Shown here: one piece after another, positions 1 to 6,197 of the stretch
Layout of the letters: every line of letters begins with the position of its first letter
Numbering within the stretch: the first letter of the stretch is position 1
NCBI GenBank assembly: GCA_023264215.1
Contig: JALQSY010000073.1
Coordinates: 1-8,067, forward strand
Direction: 5' to 3'
Length of the DNA: 8,067 nucleotides
DNA from: Candidatus Nanopelagicales bacterium
GTDB taxonomy: Bacteria > Actinomycetota > Actinomycetes > S36-B12
Program-made: the position numbers and the translations under genes
Notes under the pieces: model-generated
Seen by the model: only the letters and a program-made list of their open reading frames with translations
What the model was told of the DNA's origin: nothing
Databases searched by the model: none

Positions 1-404
1 CCGGCGCTCGACAGCTGTGCGCCGAGGGCCCCCACGACCATCGGGTTGGTCCCGTAGTACGCCGCCTCCAGGGGCGGGAAGAAGTCGGCCGCGCGCCAGG
101 CGCTGATGATCGCGAAGACGACCGGGGTCGCCCAGATGCCGATCGCCGCCTGCGTCCGGGTGGCACCGCGTGCGCGCATCGCCGGCCAGACGATGAGCCC
201 GGAGAAGAACAGCGGACCCAGGCGCAGCAGCACGAGAGCGTCGAGGGTGACGGGGTACGCCGGACCCCACGGTCGCCCGACGACGCTGGCCAGAACGAGG
301 TCGATCACCAGGAACGTCGCGACCGAGATCACGGCGGGCACCGCGATCTGCCGCCCGCACGAGGGCACCGCTGGCGCGTGCGGGGCCAGGTCGGGAGCGC
401 TCAC
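1..404 (-). CDS. Unknown multispanning membrane protein, N-terminal part (runs off the left edge)
   Basis: The frame stays open from a GTG start at 404-402 to the window edge, giving about 134 residues. The GTG overlaps the sulfatase stop as GTGA, and a GGGAG Shine-Dalgarno-like sequence lies about 5 bases upstream, so translational coupling is likely. A short hydrophilic N-terminus of about 18 residues is followed by hydrophobic stretches near residues 21-42, 54-74 and 87-103, with another apparently starting near 120. Arg/Gly-rich residues 77-84 form a probable cytoplasmic loop. The segment around 113-123 (EAAYYGTNPMV) is distinctive, but I cannot match it to a named family. Being coupled to an exported sulfatase suggests a role at the envelope, perhaps in anchoring, transport or modifying the same substrate; that is inference only. 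The rest of the protein is outside the window. Confidence 0.75.
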   Translation of the reverse strand, partial: MSAPDLAPHAPAVPSCGRQIAVPAVISVATFLVIDLVLASVVGRPWGPAYPVTLDALVLLRLGPLFFSGLIVWPAMRARGATRTQAAIGIWATPVVFAIISAWRAADFFPPLEAAYYGTNPMVVGALGAQLSSA

Positions 405-1783
405 GTGAACTCCCGGCGCAGTTCGGCCAGGCGCGCGCTGAGCCGCTGACGGACCTCGGAGTACGCCGGATCTTCGGCGAGATCGACCAGCTGCCGCGGG
501 TCAGCAGCGGTGTCGTAGAGCTCAGGGGGCAGGCCGCGGTCGTACTCGACGTAGAGCCACCGATCAGTGCGCACGGCCTGGGACGGGGGCACCTGGTAGG
601 GGAAGTCGGCGAAGTACTCGTAGAAGATGTCGTCCCGCCACGGGCCCGTGTCCCCGCGCAGCAGGGGTGCGAAGCTCCGGCCCTGCATCGCGGCGGGGAT
701 CGGTACCCCCGCGATGTCGAGCAGGGTCGGTGCGATGTCGGCGTTGAGCACCGGCTCCTCGATGACCGCGCCGGGCGAGGCAATGCCGTCCGGCCAGCGC
801 ACGATGAGCGGCACCTTGATGTTGTCGTCGTACGCCCAGCGCTTGCCCGTGAGGACGTGCTCGCCCCAGGAGTACCCGTTGTCGCTGGTGTAGATCACGA
901 CGGTGTTGTCCGTGGTCGCCGGCATCAGCCGCCCGATCTCGCGATCGAGGCCGAGCAGCGTCTCGCAGTAGCGGCGGTAGCTCGTCTGGAGGCGTCCGGC
1001 GGTGCCCTCCCAGACGTTGCGGTCGAGCAGGGTCTGATAGGTGAAGGCCTCGTCGGGCAGGTCGATCTCGACGTCGTCGTAGGTGCCGAGCAGGTCATCG
1101 GGCGGCTCGAACTCGTGGTGGACCGCCTTGTGTGCGACGACCAGGCAGTACGGGCGCTCGGTGTCCTCGGCGATCCACTGCAGCGCCAGGTCGGTCAGGT
1201 CGGTGGTCACGTAGGTCCCGGGCCGCGGGGTGTCGACCCCGTCGATGACTAGCGGGCAGTCGCGGTAGACGCCCTGGCCCTCCTCGACGGTGAAGGTGAC
1301 GAATCGCTCCACGCCGGGCAGGTCGGGCAGGTCGCCGGGCATGTGCCATTTGCCGATGTATGCGCATCGGTAGCCGGCCGCGGCGAGCGCGTCGAAGAAG
1401 CTCGGCGTTCCGGGAGTCCACGCGGAGAGGTTGTTCTGCACCCCGTGTCGCGAGGCGTACTGGCCGGTGAGCAGTGTCGCGCGGGAGGGACTGCACAGCG
1501 CCGTCGTGACGTAGGCGTTGTCGAAGCGCACGCCGTCGTTCGCGAGCTGATCGAGCACGGGCGTCTGCAGGAAGGGCACCTCACCGGTGATGCCGAGATG
1601 GTCCGCGCGATGGTCGTCGCTGAAGACGATCAGCAGGTTGGGCGATCCCGGCGGTGCCGTCGCGGCATTCGCGGGCGGCAGCGGACGGCCGCCCTGCGCC
1701 GACGACGTGGCGCAGGCGCTGACCCCGACCATGGCGCCGACACCGAGTCCGGCGGCCAGCAGGCCGCGCCGCGTGACATCCAC
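401..1783 (-). CDS. Secreted sulfatase (type I, Cys-type), predicted Tat lipoprotein
   Basis: This 460-residue protein belongs to the alkaline-phosphatase-superfamily sulfatases, which hydrolyse sulfate esters. The N-terminus has a twin-arginine motif (TRRGLL, residues 4-9), a hydrophobic stretch and a lipobox VSAC with Cys24, predicting Tat export and lipid anchoring outside the membrane. Visible active-site parts are the metal-binding SDD (55-57), the CSPSR signature with Cys97 as the residue converted to formylglycine, GKWH (144-147), His218/His222, SDNG (300-303) and Lys314 in GKRWAYDD. The C-terminal LYDTAADPRQLVDLAEDP region is the usual sulfatase tail. Length is normal. The GTG start is fixed by an in-frame TAA four codons upstream and by the twin-arginine motif directly after it. 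Maturation needs a formylglycine-generating enzyme, not present here. It overlaps the next gene by GTGA. The substrate (a sulfated glycan, choline sulfate or other) cannot be decided. Confidence 0.93.
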   Translation of the reverse strand: MDVTRRGLLAAGLGVGAMVGVSACATSSAQGGRPLPPANAATAPPGSPNLLIVFSDDHRADHLGITGEVPFLQTPVLDQLANDGVRFDNAYVTTALCSPSRATLLTGQYASRHGVQNNLSAWTPGTPSFFDALAAAGYRCAYIGKWHMPGDLPDLPGVERFVTFTVEEGQGVYRDCPLVIDGVDTPRPGTYVTTDLTDLALQWIAEDTERPYCLVVAHKAVHHEFEPPDDLLGTYDDVEIDLPDEAFTYQTLLDRNVWEGTAGRLQTSYRRYCETLLGLDREIGRLMPATTDNTVVIYTSDNGYSWGEHVLTGKRWAYDDNIKVPLIVRWPDGIASPGAVIEEPVLNADIAPTLLDIAGVPIPAAMQGRSFAPLLRGDTGPWRDDIFYEYFADFPYQVPPSQAVRTDRWLYVEYDRGLPPELYDTAADPRQLVDLAEDPAYSEVRQRLSARLAELRREFT

Positions 1784-1789
1784 GGCGTC

Positions 1790-1819
1790 AGGTTAGCCGC
1801 ATGACTAGCGGTGTGTCAG
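1790..1819 (-). promoter_or_regulatory. Probable promoter of the sulfatase gene, leaderless type
   Basis: On the minus strand TAACCT (1795-1790) fits the actinobacterial -10 consensus TAnnnT. Six bases separate it from the GTG at 1783, so transcription would start on the start codon. CTGACA (1819-1814), five of six matches to TTGACA, lies 18 bp upstream as a -35 element. No Shine-Dalgarno sequence precedes the GTG. The element lies in the 44-bp gap after the second EamA gene, so the sulfatase may be expressed both alone and by read-through. Confidence 0.55.
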
Positions 1820-1834
1820 CGGGTGTGTCAGCGG
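1811..1834. repeat. 12-bp perfect tandem duplication at the end of the second EamA gene
   Basis: The unit GTGTGTCAGCGG occurs twice head to tail, at 1811-1822 and 1823-1834, followed by a partial third copy (GTG). On the minus strand each copy carries TGA in the same frame, so the EamA stop codon (1830-1828) is repeated four codons later. Each copy also carries CTGACA; the downstream copy is the one spaced as a -35 for the sulfatase. A slippage duplication that keeps frame is the simplest origin. Confidence 0.9.
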
Positions 1835-2820
1835 GTGAGGACGCGGGCTCGATGGGCCCGCTGGGACGCGAGTTCGGCGACGATGACGCCCGCGAGGACG
1901 ATCAGCCCGCCCAGGCCCTGGGTCGGCGAGATCACCTCGCCGAGGAGCACGAACGCGATGATGGCCGCCCAGACGGGCTCGGTCGTGCCGAGGATGCCCC
2001 CTCGCTGCGCGCCGATGCGCTGCAGCGAGGCGAGCACCAGCACGAAGGGGACCACGGAGACGACGATCATGACGATGACCAGCGACCACACGGGGATGCC
2101 GGTGATCGCGCCGTCGAGCATCGAGGTCGTGGTACCGAGGATCGACCACGGGAAGTTCCACCAGGGCGCGAGGATGCTCCAGGTGATCGTCGCGATCGCG
2201 AAGCCCCAGAACGCCAGGCTCATGACGTCGCGACGCTTCGCACCCTCCTCGCCCAGCAGGAGGTACGCCGCGAGCGCGGCCGCTGTCAGCAGGCCGTAGA
2301 CCACGCCCAGTGGATTGAGTGTCATCCCGGACCACACCTGCGACACCAGGAGCAGGCCGCCGATGACCAGGGCCAGTGCGACCCAGATGCTGCGTCCAAC
2401 GGGCTCGTGCTTGACGAAGCGCAGCCACAGCGCGACCAGCACGGGCGCCAGGAAGGCCAGCAGCGCGGCGATCGCGACCGGCAGCAGCGAGACGCTGAGG
2501 AAGAACAGGAAGGGCGTCAGCAGGTAGGCGAGGATGCCGAACACGAGCAGGAAGGGCACCTCGGAGCGCCGCACCTTCAGCGATGCCGGTCTGGTGATGG
2601 CCAGCACCACCAGCAGGACGAGCGCGCAGCCCAGGGTGCGGATCTCCGTGACCTGCACGGCGTTCAGGCCAGCCTCGATCTGCGCTTTGGCGATGCTGCC
2701 GTTGAGTGCGAAGAGGAATGCCGCGATGAGGTACATCACGGCGCCGATCGCCTGCGAGCGCGTGGATGTGGATCCCACCTCCACCGGGGCGAAGGGCTCG
2801 ATGGGGTCGGGAGCGCTCAT
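1828..2820 (-). CDS. EamA/DMT-family transporter, second paralog
   Basis: This 330-residue integral membrane protein of the drug/metabolite transporter superfamily has two EamA repeats and about ten hydrophobic segments. It shares a clear pattern with the gene before it: FALNG (37-41), an Arg near 61, RPxxLxxRR (78-85), LRFVKHEP (133-140), QVWSGMT (161-167), MSLxxWG (200-206), TEP (280-282) and GEV..P near the end. The ATG at 2820 overlaps the stop of the preceding paralog as ATGA and has a GCGGAG-like sequence upstream. The frame stays open further upstream, but that part is an out-of-frame reading of the first paralog. The substrate is unknown; family members move metabolites, amino acids or sugars-related compounds across the inner membrane. 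The protein ends with a basic tail (RAHRARVLTR). Confidence 0.9.
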   Translation of the reverse strand: MSAPDPIEPFAPVEVGSTSTRSQAIGAVMYLIAAFLFALNGSIAKAQIEAGLNAVQVTEIRTLGCALVLLVVLAITRPASLKVRRSEVPFLLVFGILAYLLTPFLFFLSVSLLPVAIAALLAFLAPVLVALWLRFVKHEPVGRSIWVALALVIGGLLLVSQVWSGMTLNPLGVVYGLLTAAALAAYLLLGEEGAKRRDVMSLAFWGFAIATITWSILAPWWNFPWSILGTTTSMLDGAITGIPVWSLVIVMIVVSVVPFVLVLASLQRIGAQRGGILGTTEPVWAAIIAFVLLGEVISPTQGLGGLIVLAGVIVAELASQRAHRARVLTR

Positions 2821-3761
2821 CGCGATCGCTCCGCGAGGTAGACGCCCGCCAGGACGATGGCGCCGCCGGCGATCTGGACCGGCGTGAGCACCTCGGCCAG
2901 CACGATCCACGCGATGATCGAGGCGATGAGAGGCTCGGTCATGCCGATGATCGATGCCTGGGCCGCGTTGATGTAGGCCAGCGCGGTCATCGCGAGGGCG
3001 AAGGGCACGACGGTGCCCATCACCACCATCCACAGCGTGAGCACCCACAGCGGGAGCTGCGGGCCGACGCCGGCCAGCGGCGCGCTGGTGCCCGCGTACA
3101 GCCCCCAGGACTCGAATGACCACGGCGGTACGACGAGCCAGAAGAGCGTGGCCCCGCCCATGCCCCACATCGTGAGCGAGAGCGCGTCCCGGGGGTGATC
3201 CCCGCGGCGCTGGTGCTCACCGAGGATGAAGAACAGCGCGAGGGCGAAGGCCGCCCCGAAGGCCGCGGCGACGCCGAGGCCGTCGAAGGTTAAGCCCTGC
3301 CAGACCTGAGCGACCAGGGCCAGGCCGATCACCGCCAGCAGCAGGCCGACCCAGACGGTGCTGCGGACCGGCTGGCGGCGACCGAAGCGCACCCACAGGA
3401 CGACCCAGATGGGGGCGGTGAATTCGATGATGAGCGCGATGCCGATCGGCATCCGCTCGATGGCGACGAAGTAGAGGAATTGCGTCATGGAGACGCCGAT
3501 CACGCCATACGCGAGGAGCAGCTTCCACTCGTCGCGACGGATGCGCAGTGCACGGGGACGGATGAGCGCCACGATGACGAAGAGGATGACGAAGGCGCCG
3601 AAGGCGCGGGTCTCGGACAGCGTCGTCGCGGGTACGCCGCTGAGCAGGATCGACTTGACCACGGTGCCGTTGAGGGCGAAGAACACGGTGCCCGCGAGCA
3701 GGAGGGCGTAGCCGATCGTGGTGCGCCGCGCATCATGCGCGGCGGGCAACTGGGTTGTCAC
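2817..3761 (-). CDS. EamA/DMT-family transporter, first paralog
   Basis: This is a 314-residue polytopic membrane protein with two EamA domains and about ten transmembrane segments, the usual size of the family. Landmarks are FALNG (28-32), SETRAFG (49-55), RPRxLRIRRDEW (68-79), WVRFGRRQPV (123-132), AQVWQG (151-156), a charged central loop GEHQRRGDHPRD (181-192), LTMWG (196-200) and TEP (275-277). The GTG start at 3761 overlaps the glgA stop as GTGA; MTTQLPAAHD then gives a short cytoplasmic N-terminus before the first helix near residue 16. Its stop overlaps the next paralog by ATGA. The two genes look like a tandem duplication that has diverged considerably. They could act singly or as a pair, but full-length ten-helix members usually do not need a partner. 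The substrate is unknown; co-expression with glgA is expected from the overlap. Confidence 0.9.
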   Translation of the reverse strand: MTTQLPAAHDARRTTIGYALLLAGTVFFALNGTVVKSILLSGVPATTLSETRAFGAFVILFVIVALIRPRALRIRRDEWKLLLAYGVIGVSMTQFLYFVAIERMPIGIALIIEFTAPIWVVLWVRFGRRQPVRSTVWVGLLLAVIGLALVAQVWQGLTFDGLGVAAAFGAAFALALFFILGEHQRRGDHPRDALSLTMWGMGGATLFWLVVPPWSFESWGLYAGTSAPLAGVGPQLPLWVLTLWMVVMGTVVPFALAMTALAYINAAQASIIGMTEPLIASIIAWIVLAEVLTPVQIAGGAIVLAGVYLAERSR

Positions 3762-4921
3762 GCTCGCATCGCCTCGGCGTAGACCTCCAGGGTGCGCTCG
3801 GCGATCGCGTCCCAGCTGAAGTCGGCGACGGCCCGCGCTCGTCCGGCGCGGCCCATCTCCGCCGCGCGCTCGGGCTCGGCCACGACGGTGTTGACCGCCG
3901 CGGCGAGCCCGCGCTCGAAGGCGCCCGGGTCCTCGGGGTCGTAGGGCACCAGCAGGCCGGTGACTTCGTCCACGACCACCTCGGGGATGCCGCCCACCGC
4001 GCTCGCGACCACGGGCGTCTCGCAGGCCATCGCCTCGAGGTTGACGATCCCGAGCGGTTCGTAGACGGATGGGCAGGCGAAGACGCGCGCATGCGTGAGG
4101 AGCTGGCGCACGTCATCCAGGCTCGCCTGCTCCTGGATCCATACGACCGAGTCCGGTCCGCGCTGCACCCGGAGCGATTCGACGAGCGATGCGGTCTCGG
4201 CGCCGATCTGCGGCGTATCCGGTGAGCTTGCGGCGAGCACGAGCACGGTGTCGGGAGCGAAGTCGCGGGCAGCGGCGAGCAGATGGACCAGCCCCTTCTG
4301 GCGCGTGATGCGCCCGACGAAGAGCACGTAGGGGCGGTCGAGCGGGATCCCGTGACGCTCCAGGGCGTCGACCGCCGGGTCGGGCCGGTAGGTGTCGGTG
4401 TCGATGCCGTTGTGCACGACGTGGACGCGGCCGGGATCGACCTGCGGATACGCCGCGAGCACGTCCTGGCGCATGCCCTCGCTCACGGCGATGATCGCCT
4501 GCGCGTGGCGGTAGGCGGTCTCCTCGACCCAGGAGCTCACGCGGTAGCCGCCGCCGAGTTGCTCCTCCTTCCACGGCCGCAGGGGTTCCAGGGAATGGGC
4601 GGTGATGACATGGGGGACCCCGTGCAGCAGACCGCCGATGTGGCCGGCGAGGTTGGCGTACCAGGTGTGCGAGTGGAGCAGGTCGACATCGGCGGTGTCG
4701 TGCACCATCTCCAGATCGACGCCGATCGTCTGCAGCGCGGGGTTGGCTCCGGTGAGTTCGGCGGGCACCGCGTGAGCCTGCGCGTCCGCACGCGGGGATC
4801 CGAAGCAGTGGACCTCGACGTCGACGAGCGGCGCGAGATGCGCCGCGAGTTCGCGCACGTGGACTCCCGCCCCCCCATAGATGTCCGGGGGCCACTCCCG
4901 AGTGAGGATGCCGACCTTCAC
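3758..4921 (-). CDS. glgA: Actinobacterial GT4 glycogen synthase / maltose-1-phosphate synthase (GlgA/GlgM type)
   Basis: This 387-residue GT-B fold glycosyltransferase uses ADP-glucose, either to extend alpha-1,4-glucan or, as shown for mycobacterial GlgM, to make maltose-1-phosphate for the GlgE pathway. It begins MKVGILTREWPPDIYGGAGVH, with the nucleotide-sugar-enzyme glycine motif at 16-19. HSHTWYA (83-89), ITAHSLEP (106-113), FVGRITRQKG (201-210) and the EX7E motif EPLGIVNLE (288-296) complete the GT4 set. The frame is open further upstream, but the GTG at 4921 begins the conserved N-terminus and sits 6 bases after a -10-like TACGCT. The classic KxGGLGD motif of E. coli-type GT5 GlgA is absent and the protein is about 90 residues shorter, so it is the Corynebacterium/Mycobacterium type. 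It is divergent from glgC and overlaps the first EamA gene. Which of the two reactions dominates is open. Confidence 0.93.
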   Translation of the reverse strand: MKVGILTREWPPDIYGGAGVHVRELAAHLAPLVDVEVHCFGSPRADAQAHAVPAELTGANPALQTIGVDLEMVHDTADVDLLHSHTWYANLAGHIGGLLHGVPHVITAHSLEPLRPWKEEQLGGGYRVSSWVEETAYRHAQAIIAVSEGMRQDVLAAYPQVDPGRVHVVHNGIDTDTYRPDPAVDALERHGIPLDRPYVLFVGRITRQKGLVHLLAAARDFAPDTVLVLAASSPDTPQIGAETASLVESLRVQRGPDSVVWIQEQASLDDVRQLLTHARVFACPSVYEPLGIVNLEAMACETPVVASAVGGIPEVVVDEVTGLLVPYDPEDPGAFERGLAAAVNTVVAEPERAAEMGRAGRARAVADFSWDAIAERTLEVYAEAMRA

Positions 4922-4927
4922 GAGTGC

Positions 4928-4933
4928 AGCGTA
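4928..4933 (-). promoter_or_regulatory. Probable -10 element of glgA, leaderless type
   Basis: The minus-strand hexamer TACGCT (4933-4928) fits TAnnnT and is 6 bases from the GTG at 4921, placing the predicted transcription start on the start codon. There is no Shine-Dalgarno sequence between them. No good -35 is visible at 16-18 bp; the corresponding bases (about 4950-4957) are GC-only or nearly so, so an activator or an extended element may be needed. Confidence 0.5.
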
Positions 4934-4936
4934 GGG

Positions 4937-4949
4937 CCTGCACCGCAGG
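4937..4949. promoter_or_regulatory. Short inverted repeat between the glgA and glgC promoters (possible operator)
   Basis: CCTGC (4937-4941) and GCAGG (4945-4949) form a 5-bp inverted repeat with a 3-base centre, near the middle of the 52-bp divergent spacer. It overlaps the weak glgC -35 and lies just upstream of the expected glgA -35. A bound regulator could affect both genes. Five-bp arms in GC-rich DNA arise often by chance, so this is only a candidate. Confidence 0.25.
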
Positions 4950-4966
4950 GGGCCGAGGTCTAGGCT
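4938..4966 (+). promoter_or_regulatory. Probable promoter of glgC, leaderless type
   Basis: TAGGCT (4961-4966) fits the -10 consensus TAnnnT and is 7 bases from the GTG at 4974. CTGCAC (4938-4943), a poor TTGACA match with three of six bases, lies 17 bp upstream. No Shine-Dalgarno sequence is present before the GTG, so transcription and translation probably begin at the same base. Confidence 0.5.
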
Positions 4967-4973
4967 GGCAAGC

Positions 4974-6197
4974 GTGGAAACGGGCCCGCATGTGCTGGGA
5001 ATCGTGCTTGCCGGCGGAGCGGGCAAGCGGCTCATGCCGCTCACGGCCGACCGCGCCAAGCCGGCCGTGCCCTTCGGCGGCAGCTACCGCCTGATCGACT
5101 TCGCGCTGTCCAATCTGATCAACTCGGGCCTGCGGCGCGTGGCCGTGCTCACCCAGTACAAGTCCCACTCGCTGGACCGCCACATCACCACGACCTGGCG
5201 GCTCTCGCCGCTCCTGGGCGACTACGTCACCGCCGTGCCCGCCCAGCAGCGGTTGGGGCCGCGCTGGTTCACCGGGAGCGCGGATGCGATCTTCCAGAGT
5301 CTGAACCTCATCAACGACGAGCGACCGGACTACGTCGCCGTCTTCGGGGCCGACCACGTCTACCGCATGGATCCGATGCAGATGGTCCAGGCCCACATCG
5401 ACACCGGCGCCGCGGTCACGGTCGCCGGCATCCGGCAGCCGCGCGCGCTCGCCCATCAGTTCGGTGTGATCGACACCGCCGAGGACGGTGTGCGCATCCG
5501 GCGCTTCCTGGAGAAGCCGGCGGACCCGCCCGGGATCCCGGGGGCGGATGACGAGTCGTACGTGTCGATGGGCAACTACATCTTCACGACAGCCGATCTC
5601 ATCGACGCCCTGCGCACCGACGCCGCCGACGAGGGGTCCGTGCACGACATGGGGGGCAACATCATCCCGATGCTCGTCGACCAGGGCCGGGCCTGCGTCT
5701 ACGACTTCGCGCTCAACGAGGTGCCCGGTGCCACGGATCGTGATCGCGGCTACTGGCGCGACGTCGGGACGCTCGACGCTTATCACGATGCCCACATGGA
5801 CCTGGTGTCCGTGCACCCGATCTTCAACCTCTACAACCGGCGCTGGCCGATCCTGACCAATCACCTCACGCTGCCCCCGGCGAAGTTCGTCGAGGGGGGC
5901 AACGCCCATGAGTCGATGGTGGGGACGGGCTCCATCATCGCCGGCGCCCACGTGCGCGGCTCGGTGGTCGCCTTCGACGTCCAGGTGCAGGGCGGGGCCT
6001 ATATCGAGGGCTCGGTGATCCTGCCGGGGGTGCGCATCGGCCGCAACGCGGTCATCCGTCACGCCATCCTCGACAAGAACGTCATCGTCCCCGATGGTGC
6101 CCAGATCGGCGTCGACATCGAGCGCGATCGCGAGCTCTACACCGTGAGCGAGGGCGGTGTCGTGGTGCTCGGCAAGGGCATCACGGCGGTGGCGTGA
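4974..6197 (+). CDS. glgC: Glucose-1-phosphate adenylyltransferase (ADP-glucose pyrophosphorylase)
   Basis: GlgC makes ADP-glucose and pyrophosphate from ATP and glucose-1-phosphate, the committed step of bacterial glycogen and alpha-glucan synthesis in the cytoplasm. The 407-residue length is typical. The nucleotidyltransferase domain has the signature LAGGAGKRL (12-20), [11 protein letters not shown] (26-36), [16 protein letters not shown] (90-105), GADHVYRMD (125-133), FLEKP (178-182), SMGNYIF (198-204) and [10 protein letters not shown] (261-270). From about residue 300 a left-handed beta-helix region follows, with hexapeptide-like repeats ([15 protein letters not shown]). The sequence is very like mycobacterial GlgC. 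The GTG at 4974 gives [15 protein letters not shown], matching the family N-terminus, and follows a -10-like hexamer. It is divergent from glgA, its pathway partner. The stop shares one base (TGATG) with the downstream dehydrogenase, so the two are probably cotranscribed. Confidence 0.97.
   Translation: METGPHVLGIVLAGGAGKRLMPLTADRAKPAVPFGGSYRLIDFALSNLINSGLRRVAVLTQYKSHSLDRHITTTWRLSPLLGDYVTAVPAQQRLGPRWFTGSADAIFQSLNLINDERPDYVAVFGADHVYRMDPMQMVQAHIDTGAAVTVAGIRQPRALAHQFGVIDTAEDGVRIRRFLEKPADPPGIPGADDESYVSMGNYIFTTADLIDALRTDAADEGSVHDMGGNIIPMLVDQGRACVYDFALNEVPGATDRDRGYWRDVGTLDAYHDAHMDLVSVHPIFNLYNRRWPILTNHLTLPPAKFVEGGNAHESMVGTGSIIAGAHVRGSVVAFDVQVQGGAYIEGSVILPGVRIGRNAVIRHAILDKNVIVPDGAQIGVDIERDRELYTVSEGGVVVLGKGITAVA

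Noticed and set aside
106..408. Plus-strand 100-residue frame at the left edge
   Set aside because: It is antisense to the membrane protein, which has clear transmembrane segments, a Shine-Dalgarno sequence and a GTGA overlap.
1801..2841. A 346-residue plus-strand frame, very rich in Asp, Glu, Arg, Gln and His
   Set aside because: It is the antisense of the second EamA transporter; hydrophobic codons read backwards give this charged, repetitive composition.
2821..3168. N-terminal extension of the second EamA frame
   Set aside because: The added 116 residues are an out-of-frame reading of the first EamA gene; the ATG at 2820 gives the normal family start.
4947..4953. AGGGGGC in the glgA-glgC spacer as a RamA-like regulator site
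   Set aside because: It fits the loose published Corynebacterium RamA pattern, but a G-run like this has almost no information in such GC-rich DNA and the organism may have no RamA.
4922..5059. Upstream extension of glgA by 46 residues
   Set aside because: The conserved N-terminus begins at the GTG at 4921, and the extension would run into the glgC coding region and its promoter.
4113..6062. A 649-residue open frame on the minus strand across glgC and glgA
   Set aside because: It is antisense to glgC and out of frame with glgA, with composition dominated by Arg, Asp, His and Gly as expected of a GC-rich shadow. Both real genes have full sets of family motifs.
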